Assembly (NCBI GenBank): GCA_002840765.1
Contig: PHCE01000011.1
Coordinates: forward strand, 1-64,000
Reading direction: 5' to 3'
From: Betaproteobacteria bacterium HGW-Betaproteobacteria-7
Lineage (GTDB): Bacteria; Pseudomonadota; Gammaproteobacteria; Burkholderiales; Rhodocyclaceae
DNA: 64,000 bases
The translations under genes were made by a program, and so were the position numbers. This document shows, in pieces, positions 46,742 through 55,154 of the stretch (the first letter of the stretch is position 1; every line of letters begins with the position of its first letter). Below the pieces are notes generated by a model. The model saw only the letters and a program-made list of their open reading frames with translations, did no database searches and was not told where the DNA came from.

Positions 46742-47203
46742 TCAGGCAGCAAAACTGTCCGGCATCTGCAGCGCCACCACCTCGCCGCGGGCGGTAGCCA
46801 CACCTTCGGCGAATACCGTCGCCTCGACCACCACCTTGCGCCCCTTGATCTCCTTGATCCGTCCACGGATCTCCAGCTCCGGCCCGAGCGGCGTCGGCTT
46901 CAGGTAGCTGACCTGCAGCGAGCCGGTGACGAAGCGGAAGGCCGGCAGGCTGTCCATTGGCCGGCCTTCGGCGCGGTACATCGCAGCGGCAGCGGTGCCG
47001 GTACCGTGGCAGTCGATCAGCGAGGCCAGCAGGCCGCCATAGACGAAGCCAGGAATCGCCGTGTGTTCGGGTTTCGGCTGGAAGCGGGTGACACTTTCCT
47101 CGCCTTCCCAGACGGTCTTGATCTGATGCCCGTGTTCGTTGAGCCGGCCACAGCCATAACAATGGGCAACGTTCTCCGGGTAGAAGTCCTGAAAGGCCTG
47201 CAT
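46742..47203 (-). CDS. Hotdog-fold thioesterase (PaaI-like)
   Basis: 153 residues. Conserved hotdog elements: GFVYGGLLASLIDCHGTGTAAAA (active-site helix with catalytic Asp) and LQVSYLKPTPLG. An N-terminal CYGCGRLNEHGHQI Cys motif is typical of one PaaI subgroup. It probably hydrolyses an acyl-CoA. The start at 47203 follows AGGAGACA. Confidence 0.82.
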   Translation of the reverse strand: MQAFQDFYPENVAHCYGCGRLNEHGHQIKTVWEGEESVTRFQPKPEHTAIPGFVYGGLLASLIDCHGTGTAAAAMYRAEGRPMDSLPAFRFVTGSLQVSYLKPTPLGPELEIRGRIKEIKGRKVVVEATVFAEGVATARGEVVALQMPDSFAA

Positions 47204-47320
47204 GTTGTCTCCTTTGTGAAAATATCTGGACATCCTAAGCGCCCGGCCGAGGACTGGCCATTGTCTGCGCTGTCGGTGAGCATGCAATTTCCGCCAGGCG
47301 ATTGGCGAGTGCCAAGAAAA

Positions 47321-47344
47321 AGGCCATGCCGTTCGGCATGGCCT
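47321..47344 (-). terminator. Terminator of the murJ-PEBP transcript
   Basis: A 10-bp perfect stem (47321-47330 with 47335-47344) and GTTC loop; five As on the left give a T-run on the minus strand. It ends the PEBP gene. Confidence 0.88.
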
Positions 47345-47365
47345 GATGCGCCAGGGTGAGCTCGA

Positions 47366-47995
47366 TCAGCCGAGCAGCGCCGGATTCAGCGTGTAGGTGC
47401 CGGTCAGGCTGGCTTGCGCCAGCACGTGGCCCGCCAGCGCAGCGCGCACCTCGGGGCCGCCGAAGCGGCCTTCCAGCGGAAGACGCTCAATGTCGAGCGC
47501 GTATACGGTGAATACATAGTGGTGCACGATCTCGTCGTTCCACGGCGGGCAGGGGCCGTCGTAACCGTGGTAGTCGCCGCTCATGTCGTGATCGTTGGCG
47601 AACCAGTCCGTGTAGTTGTTCACCCCCTGACGGCTGCCGTTTGCCGCCTGCTGACCGGATTTGCCACGCGGCGTGACGCTGTTGCTGAACTCGCCAGCCT
47701 CGATGCTCGTCACCGAGGCCGGCAGGTCGATCAGAACCCAATGGAAGAAGTCGACGCGTGGCAGCGCGGCCGGCACGGTGCGGCCTTCCTGATTGACGTC
47801 GTCACCTTGGCTCGGCACATCCGGGTCATGGCAGATGATGGCGAAGGAGCGCGTTCCGGCAGGAATATCAGTCCAGTTGAGCTGCGGGTTGAGATTCTTG
47901 CCGAGGCAGACGTGATGGGCGGGATCCGGCGTGCAGAAGGAGTGGTCGCCGGGAATTCGTTCGCCGTCGGCAAAACTGTTGCTGATCAGTTGCAT
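47366..47995 (-). CDS. YbhB/YbcL-family (PEBP) protein
   Basis: 209 residues of the phosphatidylethanolamine-binding/Raf kinase inhibitor-like fold. Recognisable: NPQLNWTDIPAGTRSFAIIC, the ligand-site DPDVPS, and GYDGPCPPW with HHYVFTVYAL. Bacterial members are of unknown function. GGAGAGG precedes the ATG at 47995. It starts 14 bases after the murJ stop, so the two are probably co-transcribed. Confidence 0.87.
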   Translation of the reverse strand: MQLISNSFADGERIPGDHSFCTPDPAHHVCLGKNLNPQLNWTDIPAGTRSFAIICHDPDVPSQGDDVNQEGRTVPAALPRVDFFHWVLIDLPASVTSIEAGEFSNSVTPRGKSGQQAANGSRQGVNNYTDWFANDHDMSGDYHGYDGPCPPWNDEIVHHYVFTVYALDIERLPLEGRFGGPEVRAALAGHVLAQASLTGTYTLNPALLG

Positions 47996-48009
47996 TGAAG
48001 CCTCTCCTG

Positions 48010-49566
48010 TCATTCGGCAGACCGTCGCTTGAAGTCGCGCAGACGGAAACCGAGGGCCCAAAGTGTCGCGAAATAGGCGGTCGCGCCAAGCGGGACCAGC
48101 CATGAGAGATGGATTGTCCGGCCGAGCGCGCCCTTTTGCAACCAGGCGTTTTCCGGCCCCATACCGAACCACAGGGCTGCAGCCATAACGGTCATGGCCA
48201 GACATAGTTTGATGACAAATGGTAGCCAGCCCGGCTGCGGCGTGTAGATGTCGTGCCGGCGCAGGCCGCGATAGAGCAGCACCGCATTGAGGCAGGCGGC
48301 CAGGCCGATCGACAATGCCAGTCCGGCATGGGCGAGCTGGAAACCGAAGACGAAGATGAGGTTCATCACCTGGGTGGCAAATAGGGCGATCAGCGCGATC
48401 TTCACCGGTGTGCGCACGTTCTGCCGGGCATAGAAACCGGGAGCCAGCACCTTGACCAGGATCAGCCCGGTCAGGCCGACGGTGTAGGCGACCAGTGCCT
48501 CACGGGTGCGCATCACGTCGTCGGCCGAGAAAGCGCCATGATGGAACAGCGTGGTAATCAAGGGCACCGCGAGCAGCGCCAGGGCGACGGCGGCCGGCGC
48601 TGCCAGCAGCAGGGTCAGGCGCAGACCCCAGTCGAGCAATTTCGAGTACTCCACGAGATTGCCGCTGGCGTGGCAGCGCGACAGCGAGGGCAGCAGGATG
48701 GTGCCGAGCGCGGCGCCGAGCAGGCCGGAGGGGAATTCCATCAGGCGGTCGGCGTAATACAGCCAGGAGACGCTGCCGGTGGCCAGAAAAGAAGCGAAGA
48801 TGGTGTTGATCAGCAGGCTGATCTGCGACACCGAGACGCCGACCAGCGCCGGCCCCATCAGCGTGACGATTCGGCGCACCCCGGGATCGGCCCAGGCGGC
48901 GCGCCAGTTCAGCGTCGGCCGCGGCAACATGGATATCTTGCGCAGTGCCGGCAGCTGGATGGCCAGTTGCAGCAGGCCACCGATGAAGACTGCCCAGCCG
49001 AGCGCCAGCACCGGCGGATCGAAATAAGGCGTGGCGAATAGCGCCATGCCGATGAACACCAGATTAAGCACCACCGGGGTGAACGCCGGCAGCGCGAATT
49101 TGCTCCAGGTGTTGAGAATGCCGCCGGCCAGCGCGACCAGCGACATGAACAGAATGTAGGGGAAGGTGATGCGGGTCAGTTCGACGGTCAGTTCGAACTT
49201 GCCAATGTCAGCGGCGAAGCCGGGGGCAGAAATCCAGACCAGGATGGGCGCCGCGGCCATACCGATGGCGGTGATGAAGAACAGAACCAGCGAGAGCAGG
49301 GTGGCGACGTGATCGACCAGCGTGCGCGTGTCTTCCGCCGAATTGCGGTTGCGGTATTCGCCGAGAATTGGCACGAAGGCTTGCGAGAAGGCGCCTTCGG
49401 CAAACATCCGGCGCAGCAGGTTGGGTAATTTGAAAGCGACGAAAAAGGCGTCGGTGGCCAGTCCGGCACCAAAGGTACGGGCGATGACGAAGTCGCGGAC
49501 GAAACCGAGAATTCGCGAAAGCAGGGTCATGCCGCTGACCGTGGCCAGGGCGCGCAACAGATTCAT
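48010..49566 (-). CDS. murJ: Lipid II flippase MurJ
   Basis: 518 residues with about 13-14 hydrophobic helices. The N-terminal [17 protein letters not shown] and [20 protein letters not shown] are MurJ/MviN signatures. It moves lipid II across the inner membrane for peptidoglycan synthesis. The start at 49566 is preferred to the frame's upstream extension because the conserved [18 protein letters not shown] begins there. Confidence 0.94.
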   Translation of the reverse strand: MNLLRALATVSGMTLLSRILGFVRDFVIARTFGAGLATDAFFVAFKLPNLLRRMFAEGAFSQAFVPILGEYRNRNSAEDTRTLVDHVATLLSLVLFFITAIGMAAAPILVWISAPGFAADIGKFELTVELTRITFPYILFMSLVALAGGILNTWSKFALPAFTPVVLNLVFIGMALFATPYFDPPVLALGWAVFIGGLLQLAIQLPALRKISMLPRPTLNWRAAWADPGVRRIVTLMGPALVGVSVSQISLLINTIFASFLATGSVSWLYYADRLMEFPSGLLGAALGTILLPSLSRCHASGNLVEYSKLLDWGLRLTLLLAAPAAVALALLAVPLITTLFHHGAFSADDVMRTREALVAYTVGLTGLILVKVLAPGFYARQNVRTPVKIALIALFATQVMNLIFVFGFQLAHAGLALSIGLAACLNAVLLYRGLRRHDIYTPQPGWLPFVIKLCLAMTVMAAALWFGMGPENAWLQKGALGRTIHLSWLVPLGATAYFATLWALGFRLRDFKRRSAE

Positions 49567-49675
49567 CGTGTGTAAGCGTTGCCTCGAGGGCGACGAAAAA
49601 GCTATAATTCTACGCTGTGCCGCAGCCGCTGGCCGGAAAGACCGCTTCGGCGGCATCCGGAAAGGGCCGGCCAGT

Positions 49676-49751
49676 GCCGGTGTAGCTCAGTTGGTAGAGC
49701 AGCGCATTCGTAATGCGAAGGTCGTAGGTTCGACTCCTATCTCCGGCACCA
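49676..49751 (+). tRNA. tRNA-Thr(CGT)
   Basis: 76-nt cloverleaf; anticodon loop TTCGTAA gives anticodon CGT, reading ACG. The CCA end is encoded. The acceptor stem GCCGGTG/CTCCGGC has a T6-T67 mismatch, otherwise all stems pair. It is followed by an intrinsic terminator. Confidence 0.93.
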
Positions 49752-49763
49752 GGAATCCAAGAG

Positions 49764-49797
49764 AAGAGGCCGTTCTCCGGAACGGCCTCTTTGTTTT
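49764..49797 (+). terminator. Terminator after tRNA-Thr(CGT)
   Basis: A 12-bp stem (49764-49775 with 49780-49791), TCCG loop, then TTGTTTTG. It separates the two tRNA-Thr genes. Confidence 0.85.
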
Positions 49798-49816
49798 GTG
49801 GATCATCCTGGTTAGG

Positions 49817-49891
<75 letters not shown>

Positions 49892-49923
49892 TCGACTGTG
49901 CCGGCAGGCCGCCCCTCGGCTGC

Positions 49924-50880
49924 TCAGATGCCGGCCAGGCCGATCTGGTTCCGTCCCGCACGTTTGGCCAGGTAGAGCCCGGCATCGGCGGTCTGCAGCA
50001 GTTGCTGTGGCAGGCTGGCGGAGTCCGGATTGATGCTGGCGACGCCGAAACTGCAGGAAACCAGTCCCCCCACTCCTTGCGCATGTGGAATGCACAGTTC
50101 GCGCGCTGCCCGCCGCATGCGTTCAGCCACTGCACGAGCGCCTTCGTTGTCGGTGCCGGGAAGGATGGCGGCAAATTCCTCGCCGCCATAGCGCGCCACC
50201 ATGTCCTCAACCCGGAACAGTGCTTCATGCAGGCTGCCGGCGATTGCTGTCAGGCAGGAGTCGCCGGCCGGGTGGCCGTAGATGTCATTGAATTGCTTGA
50301 AGAAATCGATGTCGCCGAGAACGATGCTCAGCGGCGCGTCGGCGCGGCGGCAGCGCTTCCATTCAGCAGCCAGGGTTTCGTCGAAATGGCGCCGGTTGGG
50401 GATGTTGGTCAGGCTATCGAGGCGGGCGATGCTGCTCAACTGCCGATGGGCGTCGTGGATTTCCCGCTGCATGCCGGCGATGCGCAACATGGCCCGCACT
50501 TTAGCGAGCAGCACGACTTCCGAAACCGGGGTGTACAGGAAGTCGTCACCGCCGGCCAGGATGCCGCGCGCCAGGGCGTCTTCGTCCTGGATGCGGGAGA
50601 GAAAGACGATGGGAGTCCAGGCGACGATGCCATCTTCTTCCGCGCCGCGTTCGATCTGACGCAATTCGCGGGCTAGCGAGATACCGTCGATGTCGTCAAG
50701 AGCCAGATCAAGCAGGATCAGGCTGGGGCGCAGTTCGCGAAAACAATGGAGGGCCTGCGCGCCATCGCCGGCGCCGACGACCTGGATATCCGTCAATTGC
50801 CGAAGGCAATCGCCAATCAGGTCACGGTTACTGAGCGAGTGATCGACGATGAGGACGGTCGGCAGGTGGTTGGCAGGCAT
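49924..50880 (-). CDS. Response regulator with GGDEF domain (diguanylate cyclase)
   Basis: 318 residues. The N-terminal receiver domain (VLIVDHSLSNRD, phospho-Asp in LILLDLALDDIDG, Lys in the LYTPV region replaced) is followed by a GGDEF domain with YGGEEFAAILPG, an active-site variant common in cyclases, and the DIDFFKQFNDIYGH signature. PleD-like layout with one receiver. It makes c-di-GMP in response to phosphorylation. The receiver's final conserved Lys appears to be Thr (LYTPV), so control may be atypical. Stands alone. Confidence 0.87.
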   Translation of the reverse strand: MPANHLPTVLIVDHSLSNRDLIGDCLRQLTDIQVVGAGDGAQALHCFRELRPSLILLDLALDDIDGISLARELRQIERGAEEDGIVAWTPIVFLSRIQDEDALARGILAGGDDFLYTPVSEVVLLAKVRAMLRIAGMQREIHDAHRQLSSIARLDSLTNIPNRRHFDETLAAEWKRCRRADAPLSIVLGDIDFFKQFNDIYGHPAGDSCLTAIAGSLHEALFRVEDMVARYGGEEFAAILPGTDNEGARAVAERMRRAARELCIPHAQGVGGLVSCSFGVASINPDSASLPQQLLQTADAGLYLAKRAGRNQIGLAGI

Positions 50881-50978
50881 CTTTTGCTGGGTTTTCCGTC
50901 AAGGCCAAGAGAAACGGAATGCCCAAACATCATAACACTGCCCGGCGGCCGACCAAGCGCCAGTTCAGTAGTCGCCGC

Positions 50979-51167
50979 TCAAGTGCTTGAGGGGGCGATG
51001 GCTGCTTTGGCGTCGCGCTCGTCCTGATCGGCAAAATATCCGCAGAGTGGACAGATGCGACCTGGCGGACACTCATGTTCGCGGGCGCACTCGGCTTGGG
51101 TTTCGTCGGTGAGAACCAGTTCATGCACAGCATCGCAGCGGGCGATCGGGGAATCGAAGATGGACAT
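50979..51167 (-). CDS. Small Cys-rich protein
   Basis: 62 residues: [20 protein letters not shown], then [20 protein letters not shown]. Five to six Cys, with [11 protein letters not shown] resembling a small zinc ribbon. GAGGAG lies just before the ATG at 51167. No family is recognised. It lies alone between two opposite-strand genes. Confidence 0.6.
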   Translation of the reverse strand: MSIFDSPIARCDAVHELVLTDETQAECAREHECPPGRICPLCGYFADQDERDAKAAIAPSST

Positions 51168-51319
51168 GATGAACTCCTCGGAATGAAGTCTGACTATCTC
51201 AGTCTAGACGGCATTGTGCCAAAGGCCATCGCCCAGTGCCGCCTTGGTGAGTGCCGTCCTGATGATGCGGGGCATTTTGCTTTGCCCCGGTGCCGGGTAA
51301 TATCTCGCTCTGGACCATA

Positions 51320-51329
51320 CGGTACCGTT
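51320..51329. promoter_or_regulatory. ACGGTACCGT palindrome before the SDR gene
   Basis: A perfect 10-bp palindrome 49 bp before the start codon, just upstream of an AATAAT hexamer (51334-51339) that may be the -10. The position fits a repressor operator (TetR-type or similar); the regulator is unknown. Confidence 0.35.
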
Positions 51330-51377
51330 TGGAATAATGGCCGACAACACCAGCCGACATTCATATATGGAGAGCAC

Positions 51378-52145
51378 ATGCAAATCAACAACAAGGTATT
51401 CCTCATTACCGGCGCCGGTTCGGGGCTGGGGGCGGCAACAGCACAAGCATTGGCGGCCGCCGGCGCCCGGGTCGTGCTTGCCGATCTCAATCGTGAAGCT
51501 GGCGAACGCTTGGCCTGCGAACTCGGTGCCAACGCCCTGTTCGTTGAAACCGATGTGGCCAGCGAGGCTTCGGCGAGCCAGGCGGTGCGCACGGCGGTCG
51601 AGCGTTTCGGTGGCCTGCATGGCCTGGTCAATTGTGCCGGGATCGCGCCGGCGGAAAAGGTTGCTGGCCGGGAAGGGCCGCATCGCCTGGAGAGTTTTGC
51701 CAAGGTCATCAACATCAACCTGGTCGGCACCTTCAACATGATCCGCCTGGCTGTCGATGCCATGCTCAAAAACGAAGCTGATGAAGGTGGCGAGCGTGGC
51801 GTGATCGTCAATACCGCCTCCGTCGCCGCTTTCGAAGGGCAGCTTGGGCAGGCAGCTTATGCTGCCTCGAAGGGCGGCATCGTCGCCCTGACCCTGCCGG
51901 TGGCCCGCGAACTGTCGCGTAGCGGTATCCGCTGCATGACCATCGCCCCGGGCATTATGGAAACACCGATGCTGCTCGGCATGCCGGCCGAGGTGCAGGA
52001 CTCGCTGAACAAGATGGTGCCGTTCCCGACGCGCATGGGCAAGCCAGCTGAATTCGCGGCGCTGGTCAAGCACATCGCCGAGAATCCCTACCTTAACGGT
52101 GAGGTCATCCGCCTCGACGGTGCCATCCGTATGGGTGTCAAATAA
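51378..52145 (+). CDS. Short-chain dehydrogenase (HSD10-like 3-hydroxyacyl-CoA dehydrogenase)
   Basis: 255 residues, classical [23 protein letters not shown] (cofactor motif), NCAGIAPA (NAG), catalytic S in [20 protein letters not shown], and Y-x3-K in AYAASKGG. The C-terminal [15 protein letters not shown] is typical of type II 3-hydroxyacyl-CoA/HSD17B10-like enzymes. It acts in beta-oxidation or branched-chain degradation. GGAG precedes the ATG; the frame runs further upstream without homology. A terminator follows. Confidence 0.87.
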   Translation: MQINNKVFLITGAGSGLGAATAQALAAAGARVVLADLNREAGERLACELGANALFVETDVASEASASQAVRTAVERFGGLHGLVNCAGIAPAEKVAGREGPHRLESFAKVININLVGTFNMIRLAVDAMLKNEADEGGERGVIVNTASVAAFEGQLGQAAYAASKGGIVALTLPVARELSRSGIRCMTIAPGIMETPMLLGMPAEVQDSLNKMVPFPTRMGKPAEFAALVKHIAENPYLNGEVIRLDGAIRMGVK

Positions 52146-52171
52146 ACTATACTTCGGCTCCGCCATTGACC

Positions 52172-52196
52172 AAAAAGGCACTTCGGTGCCTTTTTT
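52172..52196 (+). terminator. Terminator of the SDR gene
   Basis: A 10-bp stem (52172-52181 with 52186-52195), TTCG loop and T6 tail, 27 bases after the stop. It shows that ccoI starts after it, at 52202. Confidence 0.92.
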
Positions 52197-52201
52197 ATTG
52201 C

Positions 52202-54643
52202 ATGTCTGAATGCTCCTGTTACCACTGCGGTCTGCCCATTCCGGAGGATGTCGATCTGCCGGTCAGGATCGGTGGGGAAGACCGCGCCATGTGCTGTTAC
52301 GGCTGCCAGGCGGTTGCTCAATCAATCGTCGAAAACGGGCTGGAAGACTACTACCGCAGCCGTGATGCCATGCCCGAGTCGCCGCGCGAGGCGATGCCGG
52401 CCATCCTCGATCAACTGGCGCTGTTCGATCACGCCGACTTCCAGAAAAGCTTCGTCAAGGAACTCGGCGAGGGTGAGCGCGAGGCCTCGCTGTTGCTCGA
52501 AGGCATTACCTGCTCGGCCTGTATCTGGCTGAACGAGCAGCATGTCGGCAAGCTGTCTGGGGTGACAGCAGTCGATATCAATTATGCGACCCGGCGGGCG
52601 CGGGTTCGCTGGGTTGAGTCGAAGATCAAGCTGTCGGACATCCTGACCGCCATTGCCGCCATCGGCTACCGTGCCTACCCGTATGATGCCGCCAAGAACG
52701 AGGAAGTGTCTCAAAGGGAGCGGCGTGGGGCCATGTGGCGACTGTGGGTCGCCGGCTTCGGCATGATGCAGGTGATGATGTATGCCTATCCGGTGTACAT
52801 CGCTGACGGCGACATGTCGGCCGATATCGAGAGCCTGATGCGCTGGGCCAGCCTGGTACTCACTCTACCGGTCGTCTTCTATTCGTCGGCGCCGTTTTTC
52901 CGCAATGCCTGGCGCGACATCAAGCTGCGCCGGGTTGGCATGGATGTGCCGGTCGCCCTCGGCGTTGGCCTCGCTTTCGCCGCCAGCTGCTGGGCAACCT
53001 TCATTCAGGGCGGCGAGGTGTACTTTGACTCGATCACCATGTTCGTCTTCTTCCTGCTGGGTGGTCGCTATCTGGAAATGACCGCACGGCAGAAGGCGCT
53101 CAGCGTTACCGAGGCGTTGACCAAGCTGTTGCCTGCCTTCGCGCAGAAACTCCCGGGCTTTCCGGACAGTCGGGAGACGGAACAGAAGGTTGTGGCGGAT
53201 CTGCAGGCCGGCGATTATGTTCTGGTACGGCCCGGGGAAATCGTTCCGGCCGACGGCCGGGTAGTCGAGGGAGTCAGTTGTGCCAACGAGGCCCTCCTCA
53301 CTGGCGAGAGCCTGCCGGTGCCAAAACAGGCCGGCGATTCGGTGACTGGTGGTTCGATCAACGCCGAAAGTCCGCTGGTTGTGAGGGTCGAGCAGGTAGG
53401 GCAGGGCACGCGTTTGTCGGCGATCATCGAACTGATGGAACGGGCTTCGCTCGATAAACCAAAGATTGTCGAACTGGCGGACCGTATTGCCAGCTACTTC
53501 GTCTTCGCGTTGTTGATTGTGGCTTTGCTGACTGCGCTCGGCTGGTATCTGGTTGAACCCTCACAGGCGCTCTGGGTCACCGTTTCCGTGCTGGTCGTCA
53601 CCTGTCCCTGCGCCTTGGCTCTGGCGACCCCGATCGCCCTGACGGTGACGGCCGGCTCGCTGGCCCGCGACGGACTGCTGGTGACACGCGGTCACGCCAT
53701 CGAAACCCTGGCGCGGGCAACGCATTTCGTCTTTGACAAGACCGGCACCCTGACCACTGGCCACATGCATCTGCGCGACGTGCGGCCACTGGCAAATCTT
53801 GACCGTGATCAATGCTTGGCCATTGCTGCCACCGTTGAACAGGCGTCCGAACACCCGCTGGCGCTGGCGCTGAGGCATGCGGCAGGCAGCATGAGTCTGG
53901 TGGCTGCCGTCGATTCACTCAGCGAACCGGGTCAGGGGATTGAGGCCGTGGTTGGCGGTCAGCGCTATCGTGTCGGCCGTCCGGCTTATGCCTTGGCACT
54001 TAGTGGAGCAGAACTTCCCGAGTCGGCGGCGGACTGGCTGGAGAGCGGTGATACCGTCGTCTTGCTGGCCGATGCCCGTGGGGCGGTAGCACTTTTCCGC
54101 ATCGGCGATCAGTTGCGTCCGGAGGCAAGGCGGCTGATCGACGACCTGCGTGGCGCCGGCAAGTCGGTCGTGCTGCTGACTGGTGATGCCCCGGCCGTAG
54201 CGCGCCGAGTAGCCGGTGAGCTCGGCATCGACGATGTCCGGGCCGGCGTTACCCCGGCCGAAAAACACGCCTGTGTGACTGCCCTGCAGGCGGATGGCGC
54301 TGTTGTCGCCATGGTCGGTGACGGTGTAAACGATGCGCCGGTCCTCGCCCAGGCCCAGGTTTCCATCGCCATGGGCGGTGGTGCACAGTTGGCACGTACC
54401 CAGTCCGATTTCGTGCTGCTCTCGGAAAACCTGGCGCATCTGCACAAGGGGCTCGGGCGAGCTGGATTTGCCCTGCAGGTGATTCGGCAGAATCTCTGGT
54501 GGTCGTTCGTCTACAATGTGGTGGCCCTGCCGGCCGCCATCGCTGGCTATGTCACTCCGTGGATGGCGGGGATCGGCATGTCCCTGAGTTCCTTGCTGGT
54601 TGTGCTCAACTCATTACGCATCCAGCGTCTGGAGAATGACTGA
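52202..54643 (+). CDS. ccoI: CcoI copper-translocating P-type ATPase
   Basis: 813 residues. An N-terminal Cys-rich segment (C-x-x-C-G-L-P-I-P and MCCYGCQAV), a HMA-like domain with GITCSACIW near residue 100, P-type core with CPC in TCPCALALATP, the phosphorylation DKTGTLT and GDGVNDAPVLAQA. CcoI (FixI/CopA2) exports copper to the periplasm for cbb3 oxidase assembly. The ATG at 52202 is fixed by the terminator just upstream. It is translationally coupled to ccoS. Confidence 0.95.
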   Translation: MSECSCYHCGLPIPEDVDLPVRIGGEDRAMCCYGCQAVAQSIVENGLEDYYRSRDAMPESPREAMPAILDQLALFDHADFQKSFVKELGEGEREASLLLEGITCSACIWLNEQHVGKLSGVTAVDINYATRRARVRWVESKIKLSDILTAIAAIGYRAYPYDAAKNEEVSQRERRGAMWRLWVAGFGMMQVMMYAYPVYIADGDMSADIESLMRWASLVLTLPVVFYSSAPFFRNAWRDIKLRRVGMDVPVALGVGLAFAASCWATFIQGGEVYFDSITMFVFFLLGGRYLEMTARQKALSVTEALTKLLPAFAQKLPGFPDSRETEQKVVADLQAGDYVLVRPGEIVPADGRVVEGVSCANEALLTGESLPVPKQAGDSVTGGSINAESPLVVRVEQVGQGTRLSAIIELMERASLDKPKIVELADRIASYFVFALLIVALLTALGWYLVEPSQALWVTVSVLVVTCPCALALATPIALTVTAGSLARDGLLVTRGHAIETLARATHFVFDKTGTLTTGHMHLRDVRPLANLDRDQCLAIAATVEQASEHPLALALRHAAGSMSLVAAVDSLSEPGQGIEAVVGGQRYRVGRPAYALALSGAELPESAADWLESGDTVVLLADARGAVALFRIGDQLRPEARRLIDDLRGAGKSVVLLTGDAPAVARRVAGELGIDDVRAGVTPAEKHACVTALQADGAVVAMVGDGVNDAPVLAQAQVSIAMGGGAQLARTQSDFVLLSENLAHLHKGLGRAGFALQVIRQNLWWSFVYNVVALPAAIAGYVTPWMAGIGMSLSSLLVVLNSLRIQRLEND

Positions 54644-54843
54644 TGGAGAGTATCTACCTGCTGATTCCCATATCAGTGCTCATTGTCTTCGGCATCGCCA
54701 TAGCGTTCTGGTGGTCGGTGCGTAGTGGTCAGTTTGACGATCTGGAAGGGCCGGGCTTCCGTGTTCTGATGGACGATAAACTGCCAAAAAACAAGGATGA
54801 CAATCCGGAATTGATTGAAAACGACAAATCGGACAAAGTTTGA
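54643..54843 (+). CDS. ccoS: CcoS cbb3 oxidase maturation protein
   Basis: 66 residues: one transmembrane helix (LLIPISVLIVFGIAIAFWWSV) and then SGQFDDLEGPGFRVLMDD, the invariant CcoS motif. It is needed for cofactor incorporation into cbb3 oxidase. The ATG overlaps the ccoI stop (TGATG). Confidence 0.95.
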   Translation: MESIYLLIPISVLIVFGIAIAFWWSVRSGQFDDLEGPGFRVLMDDKLPKNKDDNPELIENDKSDKV

Positions 54844-54853
54844 CCTGCGTCAA
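54840..54853 (+). promoter_or_regulatory. FNR-type box driving a putative small RNA
   Basis: TTGAC-CTGC-GTCAA, a 14-bp dyad matching the ANR/FNR consensus TTGAT-N4-ATCAA at the core (TTGA, TCAA). It overlaps the ccoS stop. A TATGAT -10 at 54879-54884 lies downstream. If transcription starts at 54888-54891, the box is centred at about -42 to -45, as in class II activation. Confidence 0.7.
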
Positions 54854-54878
54854 CACAATTGGCCGATTCGGGTGACAT

Positions 54879-54884
54879 TATGAT
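54879..54884 (+). promoter_or_regulatory. -10 element of the putative FNR-dependent small RNA
   Basis: TATGAT; expected start site about 54888-54891, just at the first hairpin of the candidate RNA. No good -35 hexamer is seen, as is usual for activator-dependent promoters. Confidence 0.5.
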
Positions 54885-54890
54885 TTCCGT

Positions 54891-54956
54891 GTGAAGGGAA
54901 ACCTTCACGAACATTCTCTGTTGGGGTTGGGGTGCGTTACGACGCACCCTTTTTTT
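54891..54956 (+). ncRNA. Candidate FNR-activated small RNA between ccoS and ccoN
   Basis: About 66 nt. A 7-bp hairpin GTGAAGG-GAAA-CCTTCAC (54891-54908, GNRA tetraloop) is followed by ~21 unpaired bases including GTTGGGGTTGGGG and an 8-bp terminator hairpin with TACG loop and T7 (54930-54956). Upstream are a near-perfect FNR box and a -10 in the right positions. No open frame is present. It resembles in design the FNR-dependent FnrS-type RNAs of enterobacteria and AniS of Neisseria, but I do not recognise the sequence. It could also be the leader/terminator of ccoS transcripts, which the separate promoter argues against. Confidence 0.5.
54930..54956 (+). terminator. Terminator after ccoIS / small RNA
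   Basis: An 8-bp GC stem (54930-54937 with 54942-54949), TACG loop and T7. It ends ccoIS transcription and the putative small RNA. Confidence 0.92.
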
Positions 54957-55154
54957 GTCCACGCATTTTGCGCCTCCTCCAGCACGAGTGGCTTACACGA
55001 GCCTTACGACTTTTGGTCTAAGTCACCCTAGATATTCCGTAGGTTGATCTAGGTCAAAACGGCCTCGAGGAACTAGAATACCATCCGCTTTCATGCGCCA
55101 CCTTGGGTTCAGGGGGGTGGTCATTCAGTCTTTTCATTAACGAGAGGTGGGTTC
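54957..55154. other. ccoNOQP promoter region
   Basis: With the small-RNA segment before it, 54844-55154 has no protein gene. This part carries the second FNR box (55044-55057), a TAGAAT hexamer at 55074-55079 and a GAGAGGTGGG ribosome site before the ccoN ATG. Confidence 0.6.
55044..55057 (+). promoter_or_regulatory. FNR/ANR box of the ccoNOQP promoter
   Basis: TTGAT-CTAG-GTCAA matches the consensus TTGAT-N4-ATCAA at 9 of 10 positions. It is followed by a TAGAAT -10-like hexamer at 55074-55079. It implies low-oxygen induction of the high-affinity cbb3 oxidase, as known in other proteobacteria. Confidence 0.85.
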
